Assembly (NCBI GenBank): GCA_002086835.1
Contig: MVIG01000012.1
Coordinates: forward strand, 1-64,000
From: Mycolicibacterium porcinum
GTDB taxonomy: Bacteria; Actinomycetota; Actinomycetes; Mycobacteriales; Mycobacteriaceae
Reading direction: 5' to 3'
DNA: 64,000 nucleotides
Shown: positions 1 to 8,342 of the stretch, one piece after another
How positions within the stretch are numbered: the first letter of the stretch is position 1
How the letters are laid out: each line of letters begins with the position of its first letter
Notes under the pieces: model-generated
Seen by the model: only the letters and a program-made list of their open reading frames with translations
Told to the model about the DNA's origin: nothing
Databases searched by the model: none
Made by a program: the position numbers and the translations under genes

Positions 1-2
1 GC

Positions 3-1154
3 CAGGCACCGCCCGCCCCCGGTCATCCAGAAGCCCGCCCGAACGCGTGGGAGCAGCATCCGCCCGGCTGGCAGCTTCCGTCTCAGCGACCGCCCGGGCC
101 CGGGGGCCCGCCGCCGCAGCAGCCCTACGGACCGCCGCCCGGCCAGCCCTGGCCCGCCGAAGGCGGATTCGCACCGGATCCGACGGCCGCACCTCCCGTT
201 CCCCCACTGCCGACCGGCTCTTACGCCGACCGCATCCGGGTCAACGACCTCGTGCCGCCGAAGCGGCAGCCGCCCGGCAGCGGCTGGCGACTGTTCGTCT
301 ACCGCGCGACATTCGGACTGATCAATCCCGGCCCGTCACCCGAAGACCTCCGGATGGCCGAGTTGGAGACCAAGATCAAGGGCCTCCTGCGCGGTCACTA
401 CAAAGTCGGTGTGATGGGCAAGGGCGGGGTCGGCAAGACCACCGTCTCGGCCAGTGTCGGGTCGATCTTCGCCCAGCTGCGCCAGGACGACCGCGTGGTG
501 GCCATCGACGCCGACACATCGTTCGGCAAGCTCGGCAGCCGCGTCGACCCGCAGGCCCAGAGCTCGTACTGGGAACTCGCCAACGACCGGCACCTCGACT
601 CGTTCGCCGACGTGCGCAGTCGGGTCGGCAACAACGCCGCCGGGCTGTTCGTCCTGGCCGGAGAGGGCACGCCGGCACGCCGCCGGGTGCTCGACGCGGC
701 GATCTACCGCGAGGCCACCACGCGACTGGACAAGCATTTCTCGATCTCCGTGGTCGACTGCAGTTCGACCATGGACTCGCCCGTCACCCAGGAGGTGCTG
801 CGCGATCTCGACGGCTTGATCGTGGTGTCCTCGCCGTGGGTCGACGGCGCCGCCACCGCGGGCCAGACGCTGGACTGGCTGGCCGCCCACGACATGACGG
901 ACCTGCTGCAGCGCACGGTCGTGGTGCTCAACGATTCGGACGGCCACGCTGACAAGCGCACCCGGACGATCCTGGCCGGACAGTTCTCGGGTCAGGGCCA
1001 GCGGGTGATCGAGGTGCCGTTCGACGGGCACCTGCGGCCCGGCGGCGTCGTCGATCCGCGGGAGATGTCGACGCCGACCCGCCGCAAGTTCCTGGAGATC
1101 GCCGCGGCCCTGGCCGAGCACTTCCCCACCTCCGACGAGCGGCGCGACCACTAG
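3..1154 (+). CDS. MinD/ParA-like P-loop ATPase, EspI-type (5' truncated)
   Basis: The frame is open from base 3, so the N-terminus lies left of the window; the GTG at 252 is internal, not the start. The first ~75 visible residues are rich in Pro, Gly and Gln. They are followed by a globular MinD/SIMIBI-type domain with a deviant Walker A motif GKGGVGKTT at about base 419 and a following DADTSFGKLG segment (the A' region that holds the catalytic Asp). A Pro-rich N-terminus joined to a C-terminal MinD domain is the architecture of ESX-associated EspI proteins, and in fast-growing mycobacteria an ESX-1 locus lies near the whiB gene seen here. The role is inferred as an ATPase assisting or regulating type VII secretion; the family is clear but the exact orthologue is not. 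It ends 12 bp before the convergent regulator gene. Confidence 0.8.
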   Translation, partial: QAPPAPGHPEARPNAWEQHPPGWQLPSQRPPGPGGPPPQQPYGPPPGQPWPAEGGFAPDPTAAPPVPPLPTGSYADRIRVNDLVPPKRQPPGSGWRLFVYRATFGLINPGPSPEDLRMAELETKIKGLLRGHYKVGVMGKGGVGKTTVSASVGSIFAQLRQDDRVVAIDADTSFGKLGSRVDPQAQSSYWELANDRHLDSFADVRSRVGNNAAGLFVLAGEGTPARRRVLDAAIYREATTRLDKHFSISVVDCSSTMDSPVTQEVLRDLDGLIVVSSPWVDGAATAGQTLDWLAAHDMTDLLQRTVVVLNDSDGHADKRTRTILAGQFSGQGQRVIEVPFDGHLRPGGVVDPREMSTPTRRKFLEIAAALAEHFPTSDERRDH

Positions 1155-1166
1155 CCGGGTTGTTGG

Positions 1167-1949
1167 TCAGCGCATCGCGCCGATCAGCGCCTCCAGGGCG
1201 TGGACGGAGGGCGCGTCGACGGGGTATTCCGCCTCGGCGCGCGCCACGATGTCCTCGGGAACACCTGCCGCCGTTGCGGTTTCACTCAGTGTCAGGTTCG
1301 CCTGCCGGCGCGCGGCGTAGAGCCGCTGCCCGAGGGTGGCGCCGGGCGCGGTGGCGGCGAGGGTGGTCAGCTCGTCGATCTGGCGCCGGACCGCGCTGAG
1401 CGCCTTGATCAGCGCGGGCGTCACCATGCTGAGCCGCGCGGCGCGGGCCGCGACCGCCTCCAGCTGGCGGAGATCGGCCAGGACAGACGTGACTCGCGGC
1501 GTGAACTCGGGTTCCCCGACGGCAGGCAAGGTGGCGATCGTCGACTCCAGGGTGTTCACCGCCGTCAGGACCGCCTGCGCGATCAGCGGGACCTCGTCAC
1601 TGGCCGGCGGCGTCGAGGTCAGCTGGGGTTGTGCGGTGACGACGGTCGGTGGTTCCACGGGCACCGGTGCCGGCATCGCCGGATCCGGTACGGGGCCGCC
1701 CTGACGCAGCCGGGCGATGGTGCCCGGCGGCCAGCGCAACACCTCTTCGAGCTTCAGCCGGGTGCGCTCGCGGGGCCAGCTGCGGCCCTTCTCGAACGCG
1801 ATGAGGGCTCCGGCGTTGATGATCCCGTCGGCGGCGAGGCTGCGCTGGCTGATGTCGAGTTCGCGGCGTCTGGCCGCGGCTGCGGCGCCGGCGCGGATGA
1901 GTCCGACATCGAACTCGCCGGTGGCGAGGTCGTACTCAGCGTCGGTCAT
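1167..1949 (-). CDS. DNA-binding regulator with N- and C-terminal XRE-like HTH segments
   Basis: A 260-residue protein. Residues ~10-75 look like a Cro/C1-type helix-turn-helix (ARRRELDISQRSLA, then a second helix and FEKGRSWP). Residues ~205-260 form a second XRE-like HTH (LGQRLYAARRQANLTLSETA, then VPEDIVARAE). The middle is Pro-rich followed by a helical stretch. The ATG at 1949 is preferred over a TTG at 1970 because a GAGG lies upstream of it (spacing ~12, not ideal). It is divergent from the WhiB gene, like the regulator Rv0023 beside whiB5 in M. tuberculosis, so orthology is plausible. The shared 386-bp intergenic region carries repeated GCTACGG motifs that would be natural operators for it (inference). 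Ligand and targets are unknown. Confidence 0.75.
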   Translation of the reverse strand: MTDAEYDLATGEFDVGLIRAGAAAAARRRELDISQRSLAADGIINAGALIAFEKGRSWPRERTRLKLEEVLRWPPGTIARLRQGGPVPDPAMPAPVPVEPPTVVTAQPQLTSTPPASDEVPLIAQAVLTAVNTLESTIATLPAVGEPEFTPRVTSVLADLRQLEAVAARAARLSMVTPALIKALSAVRRQIDELTTLAATAPGATLGQRLYAARRQANLTLSETATAAGVPEDIVARAEAEYPVDAPSVHALEALIGAMR

Positions 1950-2037
1950 ACGGGGCTGTTTCCTCGCCAATGTGCTCAGCCTCAGCCGAGTGCTGAAGCG
2001 GTTGCCGGGACCTCATAATCCTAACCCCAGACCGAAG

Positions 2038-2280
2038 CACCGCTACGCAATGGGTTTTTCGCATCTGTAGCAAACAACCCCGATGCTACGGCTACTCCGC
2101 TGCAGACACCGCACTTATGCTACGGGTACACCGAGGTACCCGCCGGGGTTCTGACGTGGGCTTTTAGATCCAAAGGGACTTTCCCCTGGTGGTTCACCAT
2201 CGTTACCAATGCAAATTTCCGTAGCGTTGCACCGCTGCGGTTTCGTTCAAACTGTTGCATCGCTACGGTTCTTGCTATAG
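2038..2280. promoter_or_regulatory. Array of GCTACGG-type operator-like repeats in a divergent promoter region
   Basis: Exact GCTACGG occurs at 2085-2091, 2119-2125 and 2262-2268 and inverted at 2219-2225. Related forms are GCTACG (2042-2047), inverted CTGTAGC (2065-2071), GCTGCGG (2234-2240) and GCTATAG (2274-2280). Two 17-bp direct repeats, GTTGCACCGCTGCGGTT (2226-2242) and GTTGCATCGCTACGGTT (2254-2270), differ at two bases. The array lies between the divergent HTH regulator and the WhiB gene, so it probably holds both promoters and a multi-site operator. The binding factor is inferred, not shown. Confidence 0.6.
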
Positions 2281-2335
2281 CGTTCCCCCCAACGCGGTAG
2301 ACACCGCAACACAAGTCCTAAACAGGAGCAGCAGC

Positions 2336-2629
2336 ATGAACGCACTGATGGCCAACGGCATCCCGCTCGGCGTGTGCACCAGTGACCCGGAGCGGTGGAC
2401 CTCCACCCCCGACGATCAGGCGAAGGTCATCTGCCGGGAGTGCCCGCGGCGCTGGCTGTGCGCCCGCGAGGCCTGCGAACTGCCCCGCGCCGAAGGACTT
2501 TGGGCCGGCATCATGGTCCCCGAGGGAGGCCGCGGCCGGACCTTCGCGCTCAAGCAGCTGCGATCGCTGGCCGAGCGCAACGGCTACCCGGTGCGCAAGC
2601 TGGGCCTGGTCTTCCCCGAAGCCGCCTGA
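2336..2629 (+). CDS. WhiB-family iron-sulfur transcription factor (WhiB5-like)
   Basis: A 97-residue Wbl protein. Cys14, Cys33, Cys36 and Cys42 have the C..CxxCxxxxxC spacing that holds the 4Fe-4S cluster. They are followed by the turn GLWAGI (family G[VIL]W[GA]G) and a basic C-terminal stretch GGRGRTFALKQL. The ATG at 2336 is chosen because AGGAG (2324-2328) sits 7 bp upstream; an in-frame GTG or similar at 2255 would extend the protein through the operator array and is unlikely. Wbl proteins act with sigma-A or bind DNA in response to redox signals or NO. The divergent regulator partner and the position near the origin match whiB5 (Rv0022c) of M. tuberculosis; the subtype assignment is by context. 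Confidence 0.9.
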   Translation: MNALMANGIPLGVCTSDPERWTSTPDDQAKVICRECPRRWLCAREACELPRAEGLWAGIMVPEGGRGRTFALKQLRSLAERNGYPVRKLGLVFPEAA

Positions 2630-2863
2630 ACCCGCGACCGGCGCAACACACCAGTACGTTTGTCTGGCCTTTTCGCTGCCGATTCGAGGGGACGGCAGGG
2701 CAGAGGCGAGTTTCCACAGGGGGAGGAATAGGGGCCCGGGGTATGTCGTTACACCCGCTGACGGTGTCGGGCATTGCCCCGGGCCCCACACCAGAACCGT
2801 CGCTTCGAGCGACCACTCGCCGAGAGGCGCAGTGACGGCACCGTCCCCCAACTTCCTCTTCGA

Positions 2864-3130
2864 CTACCGCTCGAGCTCGGCGACCACCGCATCGAGCAGA
2901 GCGTCGACATCGTCCTCGTCGTAGCCGCGCTGAAACATCGGCGGCTTCGGGAACACGATGTTGCGGACATCATCGGCACCGAGGTGCCCACGCCCGTCGA
3001 GCCTGCGGGCCACCAGCGCGAGAAAATCATCGACCGACTTCTTGTCGTAACCCCGCTTACCCAGCGGCGGCTTCGAAAATTCGGTGCTGCGAACGTCTTC
3101 GGCTGTCAATCCCCCGGTCATGCGGGTCAT
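2864..3130 (-). CDS. Small protein with two tandem DivIVA-like repeats
   Basis: An 88-residue protein made almost entirely of two repeats. Residues ~8-45 read LTAEDVRSTEFSKPP then KRGYDKKSVDDFL; residues ~50-88 read LGADDVRNIVFPKPP then QRGYDEDDVDALL. Each resembles the N-terminal lipid-binding DivIVA/Wag31 segment (DxxxxxFxxxxxxxxGYdxxeVdxFL). There is no long coiled coil as in Wag31, so it cannot form the usual filament through that part. It may bind membrane or septal partners or Wag31 (inference). A second possible start is Met4 at 3121. It converges on the WhiB gene and is divergent from pirin. Confidence 0.75.
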   Translation of the reverse strand: MTRMTGGLTAEDVRSTEFSKPPLGKRGYDKKSVDDFLALVARRLDGRGHLGADDVRNIVFPKPPMFQRGYDEDDVDALLDAVVAELER

Positions 3131-3174
3131 GCTAACCGCGTCGGGTTCGCCTCGACGCGGTTACCGTGAGGATC

Positions 3175-4140
3175 ATGAGCAATACCGATACGGCGCCTGC
3201 CGAAGTCACCTGCGCCAACTCGGAGTTCACCGGGGTGCTGCACCCGCGCGAGGTTCCGCTGGGCGGACCGCGGGCGATGCTGGTCCGGCGCACCCTGCCA
3301 CAGCGGGACCGGTCGATGATCGGGGCGTGGTGCTTCGCCGACCACTACGGCCCGCATGACGTCCGGGCCGCCGGCCGGGGCATGGACGTGGCGCCCCATC
3401 CCCACACCGGATTACAAACCGTGAGTTGGCTTTTCGAAGGCCTGATCGAGCACCGCGACAGCGCCGGGGTGCACGCCATGGTCCGGCCCGGCGAGCTCAA
3501 CCTGATGACGGCGGGTGCCGGCATCTGCCACTCGGAGGTCTCGACGCCGGACACCACCCTCCTGCACGGGGTGCAGCTGTGGGTGGCCCTGCCCGACTCC
3601 GACCGCGACACCGGACGCGACTTCGCCCACTACGCACCACCACCCCTGGCGGTCGACGGCGCCGCCGTCCGGGTGTTTCTCGGCGACCTGGTCGACTCAC
3701 CGTCGCCGGTGCACACCTTCACTCCGCTGCTGGGCGCACAGATCGACCTGGATCCCGGTGCGGTGCTGACGCTCGACGTCAACCCGGCTTTCGAGCACGG
3801 CGTCCTGCTCGACCAGGGGGCGATCGAGGTATGCGGCACCACGCTGGCCGTCGCCGACCTGGCCTACCAGGCGCCGGGACGGGCACAGCTGCAGTTGGCC
3901 AACCGCGGCGACGGCCCGGCCCGGGCGATCCTGCTGGGCGGGCCGCCGTTCCCCGAGGAGCTGGTGATGTGGTGGAACTTCGTCGGCCGCAGCCACGACG
4001 ACATCGCGACCTACCGTGACCTGTGGCAGTCCAACGACGCCCGGTTCGGCGATGTTCAGGGCTACCAGGGCCGCACCGCCCGGCTACCCGCACCGCCGCT
4101 CCCCAACGGCAGGCTCAAGCCGCGCCCGCGGCCGGCTTAG
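3175..4140 (+). CDS. Pirin family protein (bicupin)
   Basis: A 321-residue protein with the pirin signature in the N-terminal cupin: metal ligands His75, His77 (PHPHTGL), His119 and Glu121 (GICHSE). A C-terminal cupin follows. The ATG at 3175 has GAGG just upstream; a GTG at 3166 overlaps that ribosome site and is rejected. Bacterial pirins are non-haem iron proteins, some with quercetinase activity and some modulating central metabolism; the substrate here is not predictable. Its 3' end overlaps the convergent PPOX gene by 4 bp. Confidence 0.93.
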   Translation: MSNTDTAPAEVTCANSEFTGVLHPREVPLGGPRAMLVRRTLPQRDRSMIGAWCFADHYGPHDVRAAGRGMDVAPHPHTGLQTVSWLFEGLIEHRDSAGVHAMVRPGELNLMTAGAGICHSEVSTPDTTLLHGVQLWVALPDSDRDTGRDFAHYAPPPLAVDGAAVRVFLGDLVDSPSPVHTFTPLLGAQIDLDPGAVLTLDVNPAFEHGVLLDQGAIEVCGTTLAVADLAYQAPGRAQLQLANRGDGPARAILLGGPPFPEELVMWWNFVGRSHDDIATYRDLWQSNDARFGDVQGYQGRTARLPAPPLPNGRLKPRPRPA

Positions 4141-4640
4141 GCGTTCAGGTACTGGGCCGTGTTGCCGCCCACCGGCATCTCGGGCAACCCGAGCTTGCGG
4201 TGGTCCCAGCTGCGCTGCCGGCTGGGCACGACCCGCACGGCGACGCGGTTGTTCATCATCTGGTCGACGAACGGACGCATCTCGTCGGTGTAGGGACCGG
4301 TGTAGCGCTCCCACACGCTGATCCCCACGCGCAGCAGGGTTTCCGGATCGTCGACGATCTCGGCGGTGCCGTCGATCGACACGCCGCGCAGGGTGTTGTA
4401 GGTGTCGCCGTCCTCGATCATCACGGTGATCGTCGGGTCACGACGCAGGTTGACCGCCTTCTGCGACTTGGCCTTGGTCTCGAACCAGATCTCACCGTCG
4501 AGCACCGCGTACCACATGGCGACCAGATGGGGCCGACCGTTGGGCAGCACCGTGGCCATCGTCGCGGTCCGGCTGCGTTCGATGAATTCGGCGATCTCGT
4601 CGTCACTCATGACGATCTTCGTGCGCTCGTTCTTGCCCAC
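4137..4640 (-). CDS. PPOX-class (probably F420-dependent) flavin/deazaflavin oxidoreductase
   Basis: A 167-residue split-barrel protein of the pyridoxamine-phosphate-oxidase fold: ATMATVLPNGRPHLVAMWYA at residues ~26-45, then a GEIWFETKAKSQKAVNL segment typical of the mycobacterial Rv1155/FDOR-B group that binds coenzyme F420. It starts at GTG (4640) with AGAGGTG upstream. M. smegmatis has an F420-type member in a similar neighbourhood (from memory). The reaction is presumed to be F420H2-dependent reduction of a small molecule; the substrate is unknown. Confidence 0.88.
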   Translation of the reverse strand: MGKNERTKIVMSDDEIAEFIERSRTATMATVLPNGRPHLVAMWYAVLDGEIWFETKAKSQKAVNLRRDPTITVMIEDGDTYNTLRGVSIDGTAEIVDDPETLLRVGISVWERYTGPYTDEMRPFVDQMMNNRVAVRVVPSRQRSWDHRKLGLPEMPVGGNTAQYLNA

Positions 4641-4723
4641 CTGTCACCTCTCTGCTCGGTCAGCCCACCATAGCCACGGCCCCACCGGCCCTCGCGCGCC
4701 CGGTCGGTAACCCGGGCCGCCGG

Positions 4724-5881
4724 CTAGAGCACGCCGAACTGCGAGGTCACCCAGCGCACCGGATCCACGCACCGGAAGGGGGCAATACCCCTGGCGTGCA
4801 GACGGTTTCCGGTCGGCGCGTGGCCGAGGGCCGACACCGCGAAGTACCGGCTCGCCAACCGCGGACCCGAGGCCGGATTCTCGACGCCGGCCACGATCGA
4901 GCCGCCGTGCAGCCGGACCAACAGGCTGCGCACCTCCTGGTCGAGCAGTTGACCGTCCACGTCGTCGTAACGCTTGCCGTCGGAGGTGTCGCGCAGGAAG
5001 GCCGCTCCCCCGTTCGACATCACCAGCGCCCACTCCGAACCCTGCACGTCACGCAGCGCCCGCAGCACGTCGAACTTGGACAGGATCACCGCGAGCTTGG
5101 GCTGGCCCGGGTTGACCGCAAGCAGCAGGTTGCCCAGCACCGAACGGGGTTCCCCACCGCTGAACGGCTGGGGCGGCAGCAGATCCTGCAGTTGATCGCG
5201 GATGGCCTTGACCCGCAGCGGGTCGAACATGAAGAACACCCCGTCGGCGTGGCCGAAGAACTGGAAGGGCGGCGCCCGCAGGTCACCGTTCTCCAGGTCC
5301 TCGCCGGCCACGTCGCGCAGCACCAGGAAGCGACGCACCCCGTGCCAGACACCGATCGAGAACACCAGTGGCTCACGCTGATTCGGGGCCTGGGTGTGCA
5401 CTGTCGGAGTGGGCGGCAGCAGGCCCCGCTGTACGTACAGCGGCCCCTCGTAGTTGGTGGCGTAGTTCTGCGCGGTGGCCCGGGTGACCGGTTCCATCAC
5501 CACGCCGAACCGCTCGCACAACAGCTCAAGCTGCTTGACCAGCACGGCGATGTACAAGCTCTTACCCGTCGCCCGCGCTCCGGCCAGCGCGATGCAGATG
5601 GCATGTCCTTCCCGGAAGCCTTCGGGCAGCGTGAAGTGGCAGACCGGGCAGATCTCCACCGCGTGTCCCTGGAGTGCCCGGCTGGCCTCGGACACCGGCG
5701 GTGGCGGGCCGTTGTAGCCGGGCGTGCGGGTCCAGGTGTACAGCGGACCGCAGTCGGCGGGTGCGCCCAGGTAGGCGGAGGCCACGTCGTCGCGGTAACG
5801 GGTGCCGCCGGCCTGCGCGGGCAGCGTCCACAGGTGGTTGTTCGGGCTCAGCGGGGTGAAGCACCGCGGGCATTTGCTCAT
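4724..5881 (-). CDS. Zinc-ribbon TRAFAC-type GTPase of a GAP1 conflict-type operon
   Basis: A 385-residue protein. The N-terminus has paired cysteines (Cys4/Cys7 in CPRC and Cys78/Cys81 in CPVC), a split zinc ribbon. The GTPase core follows: P-loop GARATGKS at 101-108, switch-II-like DVAG at 190-193, and SKFD at 268-271 in the place of NKxD. It is the last gene of a three-gene operon, 1 bp after the stop of the GAP1-like gene. GTPases of this type paired with GAP1 proteins were described in comparative-genomic surveys as cores of NTP-dependent biological conflict systems (established prediction, not experiment, as far as I know). Cytoplasmic; no membrane segments seen. The specific role in this organism is inferred. 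Confidence 0.85.
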   Translation of the reverse strand: MSKCPRCFTPLSPNNHLWTLPAQAGGTRYRDDVASAYLGAPADCGPLYTWTRTPGYNGPPPPVSEASRALQGHAVEICPVCHFTLPEGFREGHAICIALAGARATGKSLYIAVLVKQLELLCERFGVVMEPVTRATAQNYATNYEGPLYVQRGLLPPTPTVHTQAPNQREPLVFSIGVWHGVRRFLVLRDVAGEDLENGDLRAPPFQFFGHADGVFFMFDPLRVKAIRDQLQDLLPPQPFSGGEPRSVLGNLLLAVNPGQPKLAVILSKFDVLRALRDVQGSEWALVMSNGGAAFLRDTSDGKRYDDVDGQLLDQEVRSLLVRLHGGSIVAGVENPASGPRLASRYFAVSALGHAPTGNRLHARGIAPFRCVDPVRWVTSQFGVL

Positions 5882-5882
5882 G

Positions 5883-8342
5883 TCAGCCCCGGCTCCCCCT
5901 CAGTCGCTCCGCCAGCGACGGTTGCTCGGCCCGCCGCGTCACCAGCCTGTTCACCATTTTGCGGTATCCGCGCATCGTCCCCTCAGAGGCATCGCCCGAC
6001 AATTGCGCCATCAACACCACCACGGATTCCGCGTCGGCGCCGCCCATGGTGGCAGCCACCTGGCCGGCCAGCACGCCCGCGAGTTGATCCACCGGCTCGA
6101 GGGTATGCGCGGCGGCCTCGGCCGCGGCGGCTCGGAGCAGGCTGATGGCCACCACCGTCACCGGCGCCAACTCGCCGCCGTCGACGAGCGGCAGCACTCT
6201 GGCCACCGCCTCTGCGCCGCAACCGCTTTCAGCGGCCAGCGCATTGCAGGCCTGCGGATACGGCTGGCCGGCGAGCACGCCCAACAGCGCGAACGCCAGC
6301 AACCGCACCGAGAAATCCGGGTGCACCGACCCCGGCTCCAGACCCGTCAGCACCTGATCCCACAGCGGTACATAGGAGCTCTGGTGCGTGTGCAGAAAGC
6401 GTTCATGCAGCCAGTCCCGCGGCTCGATGTGACGCACGGCCGCGCAGGCCACCGCCACGTTGTCGCCGTTGTCCTCGATCACCTTGCCTGCGAGCCGGCG
6501 CAGCGCGTCCGAGTCCGCGGCGCCCACCAGGGTGCGCAGCGCAGCCATCCTCGGCAGTGGCTCGGCACCGATGGCCAGCAACAGGTCCGAGGGATTCCAG
6601 ACCGACGCTGCGGCGGCCGCGGCGAAATGCCCGGGCTCTGTCGTCCGCAGCCACCACAGCTGCGCGCCGAGATCGCCCGCGAGTTGCGGTCCGCGCCGCT
6701 GCGACCGCAACCCACGCAGTGCGGCGCGAATCCACACCGGGTCCCACGGCTGAGCCTCGGCGAGCTCGGCGGGCTCGGGCACCGCGGCCGCGTCGGCCAG
6801 CCAGTCCAGTAGGTCGTCGTCGATGGCGCCGGCCACGGCATCGCCGTCGCGCAGCAACCACGTCCCCAGCGACAGCCGGTCCGCGGTACCGATCCGCCCG
6901 CGTACCCCGGGGTCCGCCAGGCCGGGCAGCACGCCGTCGGTCAGCGCCGACCACAATCGATCGTCGGCGACACCGGCCCGCAAGAGCAGGTCAACGACCC
7001 TCAGCAACCGGTCAGGCCCGCGGGCCTGACCGTTCTCCAGCGCAGGCCCGATCGCCTTCCGCAACGACGAAGGTATTGGTTTCCCGTGAAACAATCTCGG
7101 CCCCAACGGGATTGGACCGCTTTGGGCCAACCATGCGTCATCAGCAATCGCCCGGGCGAAGTAGGTGGCATCGGCGAACGCCGCGCCGGCGCCGTCGGGC
7201 AACTCGTGCACGGCCCGCCACGCGTCGGCCGTCGTGGTGCCGACCACAGACGAGAGAACGTCGGCGATGGTGTGCGCGGCCTCGGACCCGACCAGCGCTC
7301 CCGACGGGGAATGCGCGGCGATCACCTCATGGGCCTCCACCTGCGCGTCGGCGAATTCGGGGTGCCGGGCCACCGCCATGGCCATCGGCCACGCCGGGTG
7401 CAGCCCGTCGTCGCGCACCTGCGAGGAGAAGGTGTCGATGTCGTCGAGCACCTGCCGGGCCGACGCCACATCGAGCAGCACCACCTGCGCCATCACCGAC
7501 CACCGCGTCACCTCGATGCGGTGTCCGCCCGCAGTGCGGTGCGGATCGCCGCCGAGTTCACCCAGCGATACCGGCTCGGATTCGCTGATCACCACCATGC
7601 CCGGTTCGACCGCGGCCACGTCCTCGATCGGCACCGCGCTGAGCACCTGACCGTTGTGCGGCCCGACCTGCTCGGCCCGGTCAAAGGTGGAGAAGCTCAA
7701 GGCCGCCGCGGTGCCCGGCGACATCAGAAAACTCACCAGGCCGATCCACTGCGCCGCCACATCCGGAGACTGCACACCCAACACCACCGGGGGTCCGCCG
7801 GCCAGGGCCGCGGCCACCGCGTCCAACAGTGCGAACAGCGTCGCCAACCGCCAGTTGGCGGTGTCCAGCGCGAACGCCACCACGCTGTCCTTGGTCACCG
7901 CGCTGCCCAGCTCCGGCAGCACCCCGGGAAGCGCGGCCCGCGCCACCGCGGCGGCACCGTACGGCTGCAGCCAGTGTGCGGACCGCCACCGCTGGATCGC
8001 CCGGGAACGCGGGTGGGTTTCTGGCGCCCGGTCCAGCAACACGTGGGCGAACACATTGCCCGGCCGGCCCGTGCTGTCCGACCCGGCCGGGAAGGTGTGC
8101 CAGTAGCCGGCACCGCCTCCGAGATGGCGGTAGGCCAGCCGGCGCGGGGCCTGCTCGAGCTGCTCAGGCGTCGGAAAATCGGGCGTCTGGCCCACCGTGC
8201 GGAACACCGTGTGCACCCCGGCGATCAACGCCTGCGTCTCCGCGGGCGTCAGACCGCCACTGGTTTCCTTGATCTGCCAGCCACCGACATTCCCGATCGC
8301 ATCGAACGACGTGTAGGCGAGCTGGCCGTAGCGCGACGTCAT
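5883..8342 (-). CDS. GTPase-associated protein 1 (GAP1)-like protein
   Basis: An 819-residue protein. The first ~110 residues match the GAP1 N-terminal type-2 pattern as I know it: YGQLAYTSFD, GGWQIKETSGGL, RRLAYR and the signature STGRPGNVFAHVLLDR. The rest is an Ala/Leu-rich helical middle and C-terminal region without catalytic motifs that I recognise. The start at 8342 gives an ATGA overlap with the upstream gene's stop; a longer in-frame extension to 8819 would run inside the upstream gene and is rejected. It is sandwiched between an FN3-like gene and the GTPase gene and is probably a scaffold or regulator of that GTPase (inference from family and operon). Confidence 0.82.
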   Translation of the reverse strand: MTSRYGQLAYTSFDAIGNVGGWQIKETSGGLTPAETQALIAGVHTVFRTVGQTPDFPTPEQLEQAPRRLAYRHLGGGAGYWHTFPAGSDSTGRPGNVFAHVLLDRAPETHPRSRAIQRWRSAHWLQPYGAAAVARAALPGVLPELGSAVTKDSVVAFALDTANWRLATLFALLDAVAAALAGGPPVVLGVQSPDVAAQWIGLVSFLMSPGTAAALSFSTFDRAEQVGPHNGQVLSAVPIEDVAAVEPGMVVISESEPVSLGELGGDPHRTAGGHRIEVTRWSVMAQVVLLDVASARQVLDDIDTFSSQVRDDGLHPAWPMAMAVARHPEFADAQVEAHEVIAAHSPSGALVGSEAAHTIADVLSSVVGTTTADAWRAVHELPDGAGAAFADATYFARAIADDAWLAQSGPIPLGPRLFHGKPIPSSLRKAIGPALENGQARGPDRLLRVVDLLLRAGVADDRLWSALTDGVLPGLADPGVRGRIGTADRLSLGTWLLRDGDAVAGAIDDDLLDWLADAAAVPEPAELAEAQPWDPVWIRAALRGLRSQRRGPQLAGDLGAQLWWLRTTEPGHFAAAAAASVWNPSDLLLAIGAEPLPRMAALRTLVGAADSDALRRLAGKVIEDNGDNVAVACAAVRHIEPRDWLHERFLHTHQSSYVPLWDQVLTGLEPGSVHPDFSVRLLAFALLGVLAGQPYPQACNALAAESGCGAEAVARVLPLVDGGELAPVTVVAISLLRAAAAEAAAHTLEPVDQLAGVLAGQVAATMGGADAESVVVLMAQLSGDASEGTMRGYRKMVNRLVTRRAEQPSLAERLRGSRG

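Noticed and set aside
2120..2314. Minus-strand 64-residue ORF in the whiB upstream region
   Set aside because: It coincides with the operator-like repeat array, has no ribosome site and no family similarity.
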